The notes: generated from the letters alone by a model not told the origin. 61,091 bases of DNA from an uncultured Lachnospiraceae bacterium (GCA_902781215.1 CACZIO010000008.1:1-61091); one strand, 5' to 3'; counted from the stretch's first letter, positions 41,339-53,558 are shown. Made by a program: numbers and translations.

Positions 41339-42700
41339 TCATATCTTCAATACCACCTTGGCGATGGTGAAGTAGACCGTCAGGGAGATGGCGTCGACGA
41401 TGGTCGTGATAAAAGGGCTGGCCATGACCGCGGGGTCAAAGCCGATCCGGTCCGCCGTCAGAGGCAGGACGCAGCCGATCACCTTGGCGATCAGGACGAC
41501 GACCACCAGGGTCAGGCAGACGATCAGGGCAACCTGGATCTGCACCCGGTCCACGACCAGTAGCTTGACAAAGTTGCACACGGACAGGGTCACGCCGCAC
41601 ATGGCCGCGACCCGGATCTCCTTCCACATGGCCTGCAGGGTCTCCTTGAATTCGATCTCCCCCAGGGAGATACCGCGGATGATGGAGACGCTGGCCTGGG
41701 AGCCGGCATTACCGCCGGTATCCATGAGCATGGGGATGTAGGCGGTCAGGATCACGTATTTGGCGAGCGCGTCCTCCGCGCGGGTAATGATGGCGCCGGT
41801 AAAGGTCGCGGAGATCATCAGGAACAGGAGCCAGGGCATCCTGGCCTTGTAGGTCTCCAGGATCCCCGTCTTGAAGTAGGGCCGGTCCGTCGGCAGGATA
41901 GCTGCCATCTTTTCGATATCCTCCGTGGCCTCTTCCTGGATGATATCGACGATATCGTCGATGGTGATGATGCCGACCATGCGGTTCTCGTTGTCGACGA
42001 CCGGCATGGCGGTGAAGTCGTATTTCTGGAAAGCCATGGCGGCTTCCTCCTGGTCCGTCATGGTCCCGATGCTGATGATGTTCTCATTCATCATGTCCCC
42101 GATCACGGTGTCGGGGTCCGACATGACCAGGTAGCGCAGGGCGACCGTGCCCAGCAGGACGCGCTGGGGATCCAGGACGTAACAGACGTTGACCGTCTCC
42201 TTGTCGAGACCGATCCTGCGGATCCGCTCGATGGCGTCCCGCACGGTCATGCTCTCCTTGAGGTCGACATACTCGACCGTCATGATGCTGCCTGCGGAAT
42301 CCTCGGGGTAGCGGAGCAGGTGGTTGATGTCCGCCCGGGTGTCGGGGCGGGCGTTGCTCAGGATCTTCTTGACGACGTTGGCCGGCATCTCCTCCAGGAA
42401 GTCCGCCGCATCGTCGGCCATCAGGTTGTCGATGACGCCCGACGCTTCCTTATCGGACAGGGACTGGATGATGTACTGCTGGTCCTCGAATTCCAGATCC
42501 GCAAAGACATCCGCCGCCATGGATTTGGGCAGGATCCGGAAGATCTTGAGGGATTCCTCGTCCTCCATCTCCTCCATGACCGCCGCGATATCCGCCGTCT
42601 GCATGTCCGCGCAGGTCTGCCTCAGCTTGGTGTACTGCCTCGACTCCAGCAGCTCCCGGAGCTGATCTTCATAAGCCTTCTCTCTGTTTCTTTCTTCCAT
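41339..42700 (-). CDS. mgtE: Magnesium transporter MgtE
   Basis: A 453-residue Mg2+ channel. The N domain (residues ~1-130) is superhelical with ADDAADFLEEMPA. Tandem CBS domains (~140-255) include RYPEDSAGSIMTVEYV and DFTAMPVVDNENRMVGIITIDDIVDII. Five C-terminal membrane helices carry the pore motifs YIPMLMDTGGNAGSQAS and GFDPAVMASPFITTIVDAISL. Cytosolic Mg2+ bound by the N and CBS domains closes the pore. The 93-bp upstream gap is too short for an M-box riboswitch. Confidence 0.96.
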   Translation of the reverse strand: MEERNREKAYEDQLRELLESRQYTKLRQTCADMQTADIAAVMEEMEDEESLKIFRILPKSMAADVFADLEFEDQQYIIQSLSDKEASGVIDNLMADDAADFLEEMPANVVKKILSNARPDTRADINHLLRYPEDSAGSIMTVEYVDLKESMTVRDAIERIRRIGLDKETVNVCYVLDPQRVLLGTVALRYLVMSDPDTVIGDMMNENIISIGTMTDQEEAAMAFQKYDFTAMPVVDNENRMVGIITIDDIVDIIQEEATEDIEKMAAILPTDRPYFKTGILETYKARMPWLLFLMISATFTGAIITRAEDALAKYVILTAYIPMLMDTGGNAGSQASVSIIRGISLGEIEFKETLQAMWKEIRVAAMCGVTLSVCNFVKLLVVDRVQIQVALIVCLTLVVVVLIAKVIGCVLPLTADRIGFDPAVMASPFITTIVDAISLTVYFTIAKVVLKI

Positions 42701-42793
42701 AAATGCCCCCCTTCAGGATCTGTCCGCCGCCAGCCTGCATTTCATGCAGCGAGCTTATCCATGCACCGATAAGGCAGGCGGACTGCCGGCTGG

Positions 42794-43423
42794 TCAGCTG
42801 AGCGGAAAAAAGTCTTTCGCTTCCGTCAGGATCTCTGCATCGCCGCTTGTCAGCGACGTGATCATGTTTTCTACTGCGTCACCCCGTTTTTCTTCGATGA
42901 TCAGGTGGAGGGTAACTTTCGCGCCATATTCGGTCTCCTGCGGCTCGATACCGTCCCTGCGCAGGGCGTACAGGAGCCGGTCCAGCGCGCCGTACTCCAC
43001 CGTCACAGCCAGCTTCCGGCACAGACACATGCGGGCCTTCTGCGCATCCTCCAGCGCCGCCCGCGCCGCCTGGGTATAGGCGCGGACCAGACCGCCGGTC
43101 CCCAGCAGGGTCCCGCCGAAATACCGTGTGACAATGACCAGTACATTGGTGCAGCCGCTGCCCTCGATGACCCGCAGGATCGGCTGCCCGGCGGTCCCGG
43201 AGGGCTCGCCGTCATCCGAGGACTTTTTGCGCTCGGATCCCTCTCCCAGCACCCAGGCATAGCAGTTGTGCCTGGCGTCATAATACTGTTTTCTGATTCC
43301 CGCAATGAAGGCCGCCGCCTCTTCCTCCGACTCAATATGCACCGCTTTCCCCAGAAAGCGCGATTTTTTTTCTTCATATTCCCCCTGGCCGGGGCGGGCA
43401 AGCGTCAAATATTCCGAAGCCAT
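42794..43423 (-). CDS. YigZ/IMPACT-family protein
   Basis: A 209-residue protein with the N-terminal UPF0029/IMPACT domain: KSRFLGKAVHIESEEEAAAFI, YDARHNCYAWVLG, SSDDGEPSGTAGQPILRVIEG and VTRYFGGTLLGTGGLVRAYTQAA. A C-terminal DUF1949-like ferredoxin fold follows. The family is linked to translation, as IMPACT in eukaryotes, but the bacterial role is not settled. GAGGG precedes the ATG. It is upstream of mgtE in the same direction. Confidence 0.93.
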   Translation of the reverse strand: MASEYLTLARPGQGEYEEKKSRFLGKAVHIESEEEAAAFIAGIRKQYYDARHNCYAWVLGEGSERKKSSDDGEPSGTAGQPILRVIEGSGCTNVLVIVTRYFGGTLLGTGGLVRAYTQAARAALEDAQKARMCLCRKLAVTVEYGALDRLLYALRRDGIEPQETEYGAKVTLHLIIEEKRGDAVENMITSLTSGDAEILTEAKDFFPLS

Positions 43424-43639
43424 CTGATTCCCTCATTTCCGGGGTTTCCAACCTGCCTGCTTGCAGGTCTGCTGCCGTTCCCCGGGGCGCGTCTGTCTCC
43501 GGCTCAGTGAGACCGGGCAGGGCTGCCCCCCGCGCCGCAGCCGCGCAGGCAAAATACTGCTCATATAGTATACATCAAAACCGCATTTTGTGGAACCATC
43601 CGCGCGGGAATGAGCGCTCTCACATCTTACGCGAAGGCC

Positions 43640-43729
43640 GGCCTCCCCCCTGTCCGCACGGCCCTGCCGTATTCCGGGCATTTGCTGACGCCCCTGCTCC
43701 AGGCCTCCCCCTGTCCGCACGGCCTTGCC
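43640..43729 (+). repeat. 28-bp imperfect direct repeat in the yigZ-pbp gap
   Basis: GGCCTCCCCCCTGTCCGCAC... (43640-43668) recurs as GGCCTCCCCCTGTCCGCAC... (43702-43729), one base shorter and with one T for C. It lies in the 583-bp divergent gap 43424-44006. Apart from a promoter near 43810, the gap shows no other recognised feature or gene. Confidence 0.6.
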
Positions 43730-43809
43730 AGGCGCATCATACGCAAACAGCACACAACCAGGACACAAACCGGACACTTTTTCGTAACGCAGGTTTTGTT
43801 TTTTGCGTA

Positions 43810-43838
43810 TTTATAAGGAAGTGCAAATTTGCTATAAT
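43810..43838 (+). promoter_or_regulatory. Putative promoter of the penicillin-binding protein gene
   Basis: A perfect -10 TATAAT (43833-43838) lies 17 bp after TTTATA (43810-43815, four matches to TTGACA). This would give a leader of about 160 nt before the ATG at 44007. Confidence 0.55.
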
Positions 43839-44006
43839 GATGGGACGGCATGACGGCTGCAGACCGGGTGCCGGATGTGGCAGGCCCGCGCCGCGGCCTG
43901 CAGATCTGTCTTCATCAGGCAGGTGTTGACATCCAGATGAATATGGATGGGCAGCACGAAAGCCTGCCTGCGCGTAGATTCTGTATATCAGAGAGGAAAA
44001 CACTGT

Positions 44007-46616
44007 ATGGTTTTTAACAGAAAAAATATTGTCAGGAGAAAAAACGAGCTCAGGGCCCGCGGTGAGAAGCGGTTTTCCAGACTCAAGATCCTCATCCTCC
44101 TGCTGCTGGTCATCGTGATCACAGGCACCGGAATCATCGGCGTCAGCGCCGGCTACGGGACCTACCGCGGGATCCTCGAGGTCTCTCCGGACATCGGCTC
44201 CATTGATGTCAGCCCCAAGGGCTACTCGACCTTCGTGTATGACAATGCGGGCAACACCATCGCGACCCTGGTGTCCACAGACTCCAACCGCATACCGGTC
44301 GACCAGAACGGCATCCCCGAGGATCTGCAGCACGCCTTTGTCGCCATCGAGGACGAGCGCTTCTACCGCCATCGGGGCATCGACATCCCCGGCATCTTCC
44401 GTGCCGCCTTCGTCGGCATCACCCACGGCTTCGATTTCTCGGAGGGGGCCAGCACGATCACCCAGCAGCTGATCAAGAACAACGTCTTCACAGACTGGAC
44501 CAACGAGACCACCCAGGACCGCATCAAGCGCAAGATCCAAGAGCAGTACCTGGCCTACCAGCTGGAAAAGACCATGCCAAAGACCGAGATCCTGCTCAAC
44601 TACCTCAACACCATCAACCTGGGCCACAACACCCTGGGCGTCGAGGCGGCCTCACAGCGGTATTTCGACAAGCATGCGTCCGAGCTGACCCTGGCCGAAT
44701 GTGCCGTCCTGGCCGGCATCACCCAGAACCCCAGTGCCTACGATCCCATCGTGTACCCGGAGGACAACCGGGCTCGCCAGGAGGTCGTCCTGGAGCATAT
44801 GCTCACCCAGGGCTACATCACACAGGAACAATATGACCAGGCCCTGGCGGAGGACGTCTACACCGAGATTGCAAAGGTCAACGTGGACAAGGAGAAGGTC
44901 GACAACCAGGTCAACACCTACTTTGTCGACGCCCTGATCCGGCAGGTCCTGCGCGACCTGCAGAACGGGGACCTGGTCCTGGACGATGAGCTCAACGGCG
45001 GCGCCCCCCTCACCGAGGCCCAGGCCTATGCCCTGCTCTACAGCGGCGGACTCCGGATCTATTCCACCCAGGATCCCAAGATCCAGGCGGTCGTCGACAG
45101 CCAGTGCAGCGAGAAGTCCGGCAATTTCCCGGACAACACAAAATATTATCTCAACTACGCCCTGACGGTCACCGCGCCGGACGGCACCCAGACCAACTAC
45201 GACAGCAACAGCGTCGAGTCCTATTTTGCCGAGCGCGAAGAAGACTACAGCATCCTCTACTCCTCGCGCACCCGCGCGCGGGAGGACATCGAGAAATTCC
45301 GCAATGCCATGATGGGCGAAAACGACACCTACGAGGAGAACTATGAGCTGGCGCCGCAGCCGGAGATCTCCGTGACGGTCGAAGACCAGGACACCGGCTA
45401 CGTGGTCGCCATGCTGGGCGGCCGGGGCGAGAAGGAAGCCAGCCGCGTGCTCAACCGCGCGACCGACACGACCCGCCAGCCCGGCTCCACCTTCAAGATC
45501 ATCAGCACCTTTGCCGCCGCGCTCGACAGCGACGTCAAGGACAAAAACGGCAATCCCTATACACTGGCCAGCACCCAGATCGATGAAAAATACAAATACG
45601 CCAACGGCGTCGAGGTCCACAACTGGTACGAGGGCTACCGGGGCCTGCAGACCATGCGCGCCGCCATCCGCGACTCCCTCAACGTCTACTCCGTCAAGAC
45701 CCTGACCGATATCACGCCCAAGCTGGGCTATGAGTACGCGGAGAAACTGGGCATCAACACCCTGGTGGACGGCCAGGAGGTCAACGGCCAGATCTTCTCT
45801 GATGTCAACCAGACTCTGGCGCTGGGCGGCATCACCTTCGGTGTTCGCAACATCGAGCTCAACGCCGCCTTCTCCACAATCGCCAACGGCGGCAAATACG
45901 TGGTTCCCCGCCTCTACACCAAGGTCACCCGCGTCGTGGAGGGCAGGGACCAGACCGGCGACAACGCCGAGATGCAGACGGAGCGGGTCATCCTGGACAA
46001 CACAGATCCCGAGAAGGAGCGCGTACTCAAAAAGACGACCTGTTATCTTCTGACGGAAGCCATGAAGGATGTCCTGACCAAGGGCACCGGCCTGGCGGCC
46101 AACTTCACATCGACCTCGATCGCCGGCAAGACCGGCACGACCGAGGACAGCAACGATGTCTGGTTCGCCGGCTACTCCCCCGCCTACACCACGACCGTCT
46201 GGGCGGGCTATGACAACAACACCAAGCTCACCAAGGAAGAGGAATCCCTCGCCATGATCATCTGGCGTCAGATCATGTCCAACATCGACGCCAACAAGAC
46301 GCACGAGGATTTCTCAAAGCCGGACGACATCACGACCGCCTACGTCTGCCCCGACTCCGGACTCCTCGCCGTCAGCGGTTTCTGTGATAAGGCCTACAAC
46401 GAGTCCTTTGTCAAGGGCACCGAGCCGACGACCTACTGTCCGACCGGTCTCAAGAAGAAGGAAAAGAAGGAAAAGGAAGAAGAGGAAAAGAAGAGAAAGA
46501 AAAAGGAAGCGGAAGAGGCCGCAAAGAAAGCTGCTGAAGAAGCGGCCAAAAAGAAGGCCGAGGAGTCCAAGTCCAAGACCGGCCTCGACAAGCTGCCGGA
46601 CGATGACGACGACTGA
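44007..46616 (+). CDS. Bifunctional peptidoglycan synthase (class A penicillin-binding protein, PBP1A type)
   Basis: An 869-residue enzyme with one N-terminal membrane anchor (~residues 25-50). The GT51 glycosyltransferase domain has AFVAIEDERFYRHRGIDIPG, EGASTITQQLIKN and KTEILLNYLNTINLG. The transpeptidase domain has the Ser nucleophile in RQPGSTFKIIST, the SxN motif in RDSLNVYSVKT and KTGTT in AGKTGTTEDSN. The last ~55 residues are a Lys/Glu/Ala-rich charged tail ending DDDDD. It polymerises and cross-links the cell wall on the outer face of the membrane. The start at 44007 has GAGAGGA; the short upstream extension lacks one. Confidence 0.95.
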   Translation: MVFNRKNIVRRKNELRARGEKRFSRLKILILLLLVIVITGTGIIGVSAGYGTYRGILEVSPDIGSIDVSPKGYSTFVYDNAGNTIATLVSTDSNRIPVDQNGIPEDLQHAFVAIEDERFYRHRGIDIPGIFRAAFVGITHGFDFSEGASTITQQLIKNNVFTDWTNETTQDRIKRKIQEQYLAYQLEKTMPKTEILLNYLNTINLGHNTLGVEAASQRYFDKHASELTLAECAVLAGITQNPSAYDPIVYPEDNRARQEVVLEHMLTQGYITQEQYDQALAEDVYTEIAKVNVDKEKVDNQVNTYFVDALIRQVLRDLQNGDLVLDDELNGGAPLTEAQAYALLYSGGLRIYSTQDPKIQAVVDSQCSEKSGNFPDNTKYYLNYALTVTAPDGTQTNYDSNSVESYFAEREEDYSILYSSRTRAREDIEKFRNAMMGENDTYEENYELAPQPEISVTVEDQDTGYVVAMLGGRGEKEASRVLNRATDTTRQPGSTFKIISTFAAALDSDVKDKNGNPYTLASTQIDEKYKYANGVEVHNWYEGYRGLQTMRAAIRDSLNVYSVKTLTDITPKLGYEYAEKLGINTLVDGQEVNGQIFSDVNQTLALGGITFGVRNIELNAAFSTIANGGKYVVPRLYTKVTRVVEGRDQTGDNAEMQTERVILDNTDPEKERVLKKTTCYLLTEAMKDVLTKGTGLAANFTSTSIAGKTGTTEDSNDVWFAGYSPAYTTTVWAGYDNNTKLTKEEESLAMIIWRQIMSNIDANKTHEDFSKPDDITTAYVCPDSGLLAVSGFCDKAYNESFVKGTEPTTYCPTGLKKKEKKEKEEEEKKRKKKEAEEAAKKAAEEAAKKKAEESKSKTGLDKLPDDDDD

Positions 46617-46729
46617 TGACTGACTGACTGACTGATGCAGCTGTCAGAGGACCTTCTCCGGACAGCTGTCAGAACGCAGCCATCAGCACGACCTTCCGTC
46701 ATCAGCTGAAAAGAATCAATCATGAGACA

Positions 46730-46777
46730 AAAAACCGGGATGACCGTCCAGATATGGATGCGGTCATCCCGGTTTTT
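46730..46777. terminator. Bidirectional terminator between pbp and the small membrane protein gene
   Basis: AAAAACCGGGATGACCG (46730-46746) is perfectly complementary to 46761-46777. T tracts on both strands suit the convergent genes on either side. Confidence 0.92.
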
Positions 46778-46870
46778 TAGCAGATATCACTCTTTCCGGA
46801 CATGTCGCTCGTTAGGGTGCAGCGCATCTGCGGTTTCATTTGCTCTGTATGTCCACCGTATCAAAGATGG

Positions 46871-47338
46871 TCAAAGCTTTTCATGTTTTGCGCGCAGGAG
46901 CATCAGATACAGGACAGCTCCTGCTGCCAGCATGAGGCCTCCCCCTGCCAGCAGAAAATCCGGATAGATGGAATCTGTGCCGGCGATCTCCAGAATTCCT
47001 TTGAGGAGCCCTGCCGCCGTCAGGGCGGCGATACCAAAGCGCCAGAGGTCTGCCTGGATATTTCCCATGCAGAGGGAATGGTCACGGAGGCCGGTGTCTG
47101 CAGCGGGGCCTGCTTCCGGAGCTGCCGGCTTTTCTTCAAAAACCGGCAGGATTCCCAGCTCCTGCAGCAGGGCCGGCAGACCTCCCAGGGCCAGCGGCCA
47201 CACAAAGAGAGCGGACATCCACACAGAACGGATCTCATGTGAAAAATGCCCGTATACAGCGGCAAAAACAACACAGAAAGCCGCGATCATAACATACCGC
47301 ACAGAGTTCCGGCGGATCAGATTCTTTTTTTCTTTCAT
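46871..47338 (-). CDS. Small membrane protein of unknown function
   Basis: A 155-residue protein with about four hydrophobic segments (YVMIAAFCVVFAAVYG, VWMSALFVWPLALGGLPALL, FGIAALTAAGLLKGILEIAG, FLLAGGGLMLAAGAVLYLML) and a basic N terminus. I recognise no family. AGGAAACAGTGAG fits the ATG at 47338 better than one at 47356. It lies 26 nt after the phosphodiester glycosidase-family gene and is probably co-transcribed with it. Confidence 0.6.
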   Translation of the reverse strand: MKEKKNLIRRNSVRYVMIAAFCVVFAAVYGHFSHEIRSVWMSALFVWPLALGGLPALLQELGILPVFEEKPAAPEAGPAADTGLRDHSLCMGNIQADLWRFGIAALTAAGLLKGILEIAGTDSIYPDFLLAGGGLMLAAGAVLYLMLLRAKHEKL

Positions 47339-47364
47339 CTCACTGTTTCCTGCCATGCAGGTTT

Positions 47365-48378
47365 TTAATAGCCGATGTAGACGATATCGCTGATGATGCG
47401 CTCTTCAAATACATCCCCATAGGTCGTGGGTTTATTCATCACCTTCCCGTTGAACCACATGGTCGAGGAGCCCCCTCCGTCGAGGTTGTAGGCGATGTCG
47501 CACCCCAGCTCCTGCATCAGATCCGCCAGCTGATAGAGGGACAGTCCGTGGCTCTCCCGGGTCCTCCCGTCCGAGACGACCATACAGTAATGGAGGGGCT
47601 CTATGATGCCGATCGCCGTGCGCGGGTTGGTGATCTGGGCGCGCTCGACCTCCTCTCCCTCCACGACCCTGACTTCGCCCCCATTGACCAGGGCGGGCCC
47701 GAAGGAAAAGACCTGCTGTGCCCCCTCCTCTTCCAGTTCCTGCGCTGTCACGACAGCTTCGTCGATGATCCGAAAGGACCCGTCCTCCATGATGGCCAGG
47801 TCCTCCCCGTAGGGATAGCGGGTGTTGGAAGAACTGCGGTAGAGGTAGCCGTTGCGGAGGACATAGCCCTTTTCACGAAAGCCGAAAAAATCCCCGTTGA
47901 TGGCAAAGACAGCGCCGTTTCTCTCTGCGATCGCAGAGGGCACCTCCGCCAGGTTCCTGCCGAAGGAATCCCCCGCCAGGCCCGTCTGCAGGAGGGAGGG
48001 ATCCGACAGGACCACATCCGCGATATAGACGGTCGTGTTCTCCACCCGCCTCGTCGTAATAGAGATGCGGATGTTGTCATCCTCATAGCTGTCCTCTGTC
48101 ACGACAGCCTGCCCTCCGCCGGAAAGCCTGCCTGTCTTCCGGCCTGCCCGGACGATATTGCGGGGAATCAGGAAAGTATCCAGCAGGACAAAGACCGTAA
48201 ACAGTACCAGAAACAGCGCGTAGGCCAGCCGGATCCGGCTCCGGGCGGAGCGACGCCTGCGGCGGGGCTGCCCGGGACGCCTGAGGGGCACAGACCCCTC
48301 TCTATTCAGTTTTTCCTGTGCGTCTGAACCGGTTCGCAAGCCGCCATTCTCCTCGAAAGCTTTACTGAATACAGTCAT
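47365..48378 (-). CDS. Phosphodiester glycosidase-family (NAGPA-like) exported protein
   Basis: A 337-residue protein. It has a basic N terminus, one membrane anchor at ~residues 50-70 (LAYALFLVLFTVFVLLDTF), then an extracytoplasmic NAGPA domain: NGAVFAINGDFFGFREKGYVLRNG, NPRTAIGIIEPLHYCMVVSDGR, and ELGCDIAYNLDGGGSSTMWFNGK. The DGGGSS motif is typical of the family, related to the uncovering enzyme of mammals. A cell-wall glycan or teichoic-acid phosphodiester is a likely target. The start at 48378 is weakly supported; a longer in-frame start would overlap the tRNA. Confidence 0.85.
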   Translation of the reverse strand: MTVFSKAFEENGGLRTGSDAQEKLNREGSVPLRRPGQPRRRRRSARSRIRLAYALFLVLFTVFVLLDTFLIPRNIVRAGRKTGRLSGGGQAVVTEDSYEDDNIRISITTRRVENTTVYIADVVLSDPSLLQTGLAGDSFGRNLAEVPSAIAERNGAVFAINGDFFGFREKGYVLRNGYLYRSSSNTRYPYGEDLAIMEDGSFRIIDEAVVTAQELEEEGAQQVFSFGPALVNGGEVRVVEGEEVERAQITNPRTAIGIIEPLHYCMVVSDGRTRESHGLSLYQLADLMQELGCDIAYNLDGGGSSTMWFNGKVMNKPTTYGDVFEERIISDIVYIGY

Positions 48379-48441
48379 GTAAAAAACAAGCCATGCAAAA
48401 ACAACAAACCGGATGCCCTGATGGACATCCGGTCTAAATCG

Positions 48442-48515
48442 TAGCGAGGGGGGGACTTGAACCCTCGACACCGCGGGTATGAACCGCGTGCTCTAGCCAG
48501 CTGAGCTACCTCGCC
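48442..48515 (-). tRNA. tRNA-Met (CAT anticodon)
   Basis: A 74-nt cloverleaf. The acceptor stem GGCGAGG pairs with CCTCGCT (one G-U) and the discriminator is A; CCA is not encoded. D arm GCTC/GAGC; anticodon stem CGCGG/CCGCG with loop TTCATAC, so CAT; variable loop GTGTC; T loop TTCAAGT with one A-C mismatch in its stem. The first acceptor pair is present, which suggests elongator tRNA-Met rather than initiator. A strong promoter lies about 65 nt upstream. Confidence 0.93.
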
Positions 48516-48586
48516 ATATGTCTGCTGACGGCAATTTACAGCCGCAACACAGTTGTTTTTCTCTTCTGTGTTTGACCAGCTTCTAT

Positions 48587-48615
48587 AGTATACGATTGAG
48601 AAAGAGGTTTGTCAA
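48587..48615 (-). promoter_or_regulatory. Strong sigma-A promoter of the tRNA-Met gene
   Basis: TTGACA (48610-48615), a 17-bp spacer and TATACT (48587-48592) on the minus strand. It drives the tRNA and possibly the phosphodiester glycosidase-family gene beyond it. Confidence 0.88.
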
Positions 48616-48780
48616 CAGATATTTTTTCTTTTTTTCGCCAGTTTTTAACAGCTGTTTTTCGTCAATATATAGCTGTATTTTCGTCAAGCAGACCAGCAGG
48701 AGGACCGGCGGGACAGATCCTGCGCGCTTCATAAAGCCGGCCGGAATGATCGGCAGGGAGAATGTTGCAGGCAGAAAGCA

Positions 48781-48915
48781 GGGACGGATCTGCCCGGTTC
48801 TTGTTGAACCGGGCGGATCCGTCCCGCATATTCATTCATACTTATCTTTGGACCGTGAAACCGTCCCGGCGCTCACGGTTTTCTTCAAAGAACCACGAGA
48901 TCCGTCCCAGGTGGC

Positions 48916-48917
<2 letters not shown>
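48781..48917 (-). terminator. Cluster of three GGGACG hairpins after clpB
   Basis: On the minus strand, GAGCCA-CCT-GGGACG-7 nt-TGGTTC (48890-48917) overlaps the clpB TGA stop. Next is a shorter version with arms CCGTGA/TCACGG around GGGACG (48853-48878). Last is a 20-bp near-perfect palindrome starting GGGACGGATC (48781-48825). The rest of the 400-bp gap 48516-48915 holds the tRNA promoter and no gene. Confidence 0.55.
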
Positions 48918-51738
<2,821 letters not shown>

Positions 51739-51888
51739 AGACACCTCACTTTCTCCGCCTGCACTGCGTGATGCCGGGGTCTGCGGAGTGGTTTTTCAGT
51801 CCCGCTCCGTCCATGTGCCGCCGCGCAGCCTCTGCCCCCTGCATCATCGGATGCGGCATGTGGGTTCTGTTTTCTTTGTTCTATATGA

Positions 51889-51916
51889 ACTATAACACAT
51901 GCAATCCGTTTGTCAA
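51889..51916 (-). promoter_or_regulatory. Putative clpB promoter
   Basis: TTGACA (51911-51916), a 16-bp spacer and an extended -10 TGTTATAGT (TATAGT at 51889-51894) on the minus strand, about 150 nt ahead of clpB. It looks like a housekeeping promoter rather than a heat-shock sigma site. Confidence 0.75.
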
Positions 51917-51929
51917 CTCTTTTTTCAGC

Positions 51930-51959
51930 AAAAAAAGAACCACACAGAGGTGGTTCTTT
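51930..51959 (-). terminator. Terminator after the DUF308 gene
   Basis: AAAGAACCAC (51934-51943) pairs with GTGGTTCTTT (51950-51959), followed by a T run on the minus strand. It lies just upstream of the clpB promoter and insulates the two units. Confidence 0.85.
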
Positions 51960-52030
51960 ACAAATGCCCGGCAGTCTTTTCCCGCTCCGGATACCTGTGA
52001 CAGAGCGCAGTGATCCTTCGATGCAAAAGC

Positions 52031-52702
52031 TCAGAGTTCCCTGTAATTCTCGGCATCGATGATGTCCGGATCAGAGGTATTATAGCCGGTTGTTCCGGCT
52101 CCTCCGCCGGCCCGGGCTTTTTTCTGCGGGTTCCGCCCGCCGGAGGATCCGGACCTGCGGCGGCCGTACTGGTCATATTTGACATACTGGTCGACGCGGC
52201 TGTTGATCCACAGGTCGGAGACACCGTTGAAGATCAGGAAGAGACCGACCAGGCGGACCATGGTCGATGCGATCCCGAAGGCGTGGTTGACCAGAATCGT
52301 GCCCATGAAAATGGTCGCGACCGCTGCCAGGAGAGATACCCACCAGTTCCTGTAATGGGCTCTGGAGAGGCTAAAGGTCTCCAGCAGGTTCACGATGCCG
52401 CTCAGGATGATCAGATAGCCGATGGCGGTCGGCAGAATGCTGGCAAAGCGGACCGGATTGGTGAAGATCCAGCCGCCGACGATGGTGACCACCGTACCGA
52501 TGATCAGATTGGTCCCGGCGATTGAGGTGCGGGGTCTCCTGCGGAAATGGGCAAGGATGGAGGTGATGCCGCCTGCCATGACAAAAAAGCCCGCGACATA
52601 GCCGACCAGGCGCAGGGCATTCCCCGGCCAGATCAGCAGCAGAACGCCCAGGACCAGTGAACCGATCCCATAGATTTTCCTGCTTCCGGACAGATGTCTC
52701 AT
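52031..52702 (-). CDS. DUF308/HdeD-like membrane protein
   Basis: A 223-residue protein with six hydrophobic segments in three pairs (GIGSLVLGVLLLIWPG, GYVAGFFVMAGGITSILA, IGTVVTIVGGWIFTNP, AIGYLIILSGIVNLLE, SLLAAVATIFMGTILV, MVRLVGLFLIFNGVSDLW). This is the repeat pattern of DUF308/HdeD proteins. A polar tail of ~50 residues follows (Arg/Gly/Ser-rich, then acidic). Function is unknown; HdeD relates to acid stress in E. coli. Confidence 0.8.
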   Translation of the reverse strand: MRHLSGSRKIYGIGSLVLGVLLLIWPGNALRLVGYVAGFFVMAGGITSILAHFRRRPRTSIAGTNLIIGTVVTIVGGWIFTNPVRFASILPTAIGYLIILSGIVNLLETFSLSRAHYRNWWVSLLAAVATIFMGTILVNHAFGIASTMVRLVGLFLIFNGVSDLWINSRVDQYVKYDQYGRRRSGSSGGRNPQKKARAGGGAGTTGYNTSDPDIIDAENYREL

Positions 52703-52758
52703 GATGATCTCCTTTCTTCTCTACATTATTCTATCACAATTAAGAGAGGCAGGGTGCA

Positions 52759-53406
52759 TCATATCAGATCATTGGCATTTTCTTCCGCTTCAGGACCGGC
52801 CAGCAGCTCATCCAGGACCGCGTAGATCTCCTCGCGGCCGCTCTTGGTCTGGCCTGACCAGGGGATGATCCGGATCTGGTCTCCGGGCTGTTTCGCCGGC
52901 ACATGGCTCTCCTGGCGCAGGGTGCGGCGCAGGAGGCCCAGCTGCTTCTGGAGCTGGCTCTTTTTGATCTTGTCCGCCTTGGTCGCGATGATGACGGGCG
53001 TGAAGCCCGCCTGGAGGATCCAGTCGTACATCATGACGTCCTGGCCGGTCGGCTCGTGGCGGATATCCAGGAGGAGGAAAACGGCGCGGAGCTGCTGCGA
53101 GGTGCGCAGATAGCGCTCGATCATTTTGCCCCACTGCTCCTTGACCTTGACATTGGCCCTGGCGTAGCCGTAGCCGGGGAGGTCGACGAGGTGGAAGGAC
53201 TTGTTGATCTCATAGTAGTTGATGGTCTGGGTCTTGCCCGGCTGGGAGCTCACGCGGGCCAGGGATTTGCGGTTCATCAGGCCGTTGATCAGGGTGGATT
53301 TTCCTACATTGCTCCTGCCCGCAAATGCAAATTCCGGCAGGGTGCCTGCCGGAATCTTGCTGGTTACGCCGCAGACAAGCGATAGTTCGACTGTTTTAAT
53401 AACCAT
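52759..53406 (-). CDS. engB: Ribosome biogenesis GTP-binding protein EngB/YsxC
   Basis: A 215-residue small GTPase needed for 50S subunit assembly. G1 GRSNVGKSTLINGLM, G3 DLPGYGYA, G4 ATKADKIKK and G5 PWSGQTKSGREEI are all present. It lies downstream of tig-clpP-clpX in the usual Firmicute order, except that lon, often found between clpX and engB, is missing. The ribosome site is weak (AGGA 13 nt upstream). Confidence 0.95.
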   Translation of the reverse strand: MVIKTVELSLVCGVTSKIPAGTLPEFAFAGRSNVGKSTLINGLMNRKSLARVSSQPGKTQTINYYEINKSFHLVDLPGYGYARANVKVKEQWGKMIERYLRTSQQLRAVFLLLDIRHEPTGQDVMMYDWILQAGFTPVIIATKADKIKKSQLQKQLGLLRRTLRQESHVPAKQPGDQIRIIPWSGQTKSGREEIYAVLDELLAGPEAEENANDLI

Positions 53407-53558
53407 ATTATTCTTAAATTCCTGTAATGTTACGAATGCTTCCGTTACTGTCTCATTCCCCGGGTTGATAACAGTAACTGCCTTTGCTTATTCGATGTTT
53501 ATGCGACAGCTTAAAACCCGGTGAAGTCCTTCTTCGAACATGAGCAGGTTCCCTTCCC

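Noticed and set aside
42701-42793. M-box (Mg2+) riboswitch before mgtE
   Set aside because: The gap to yigZ is only 93 bp, too short for the aptamer, and it shows no matching sequence.
51739-52030. CIRCE or CtsR operator before clpB
   Set aside because: Neither the 9-bp CIRCE arms nor GGTCAAA repeats are present in the gap.
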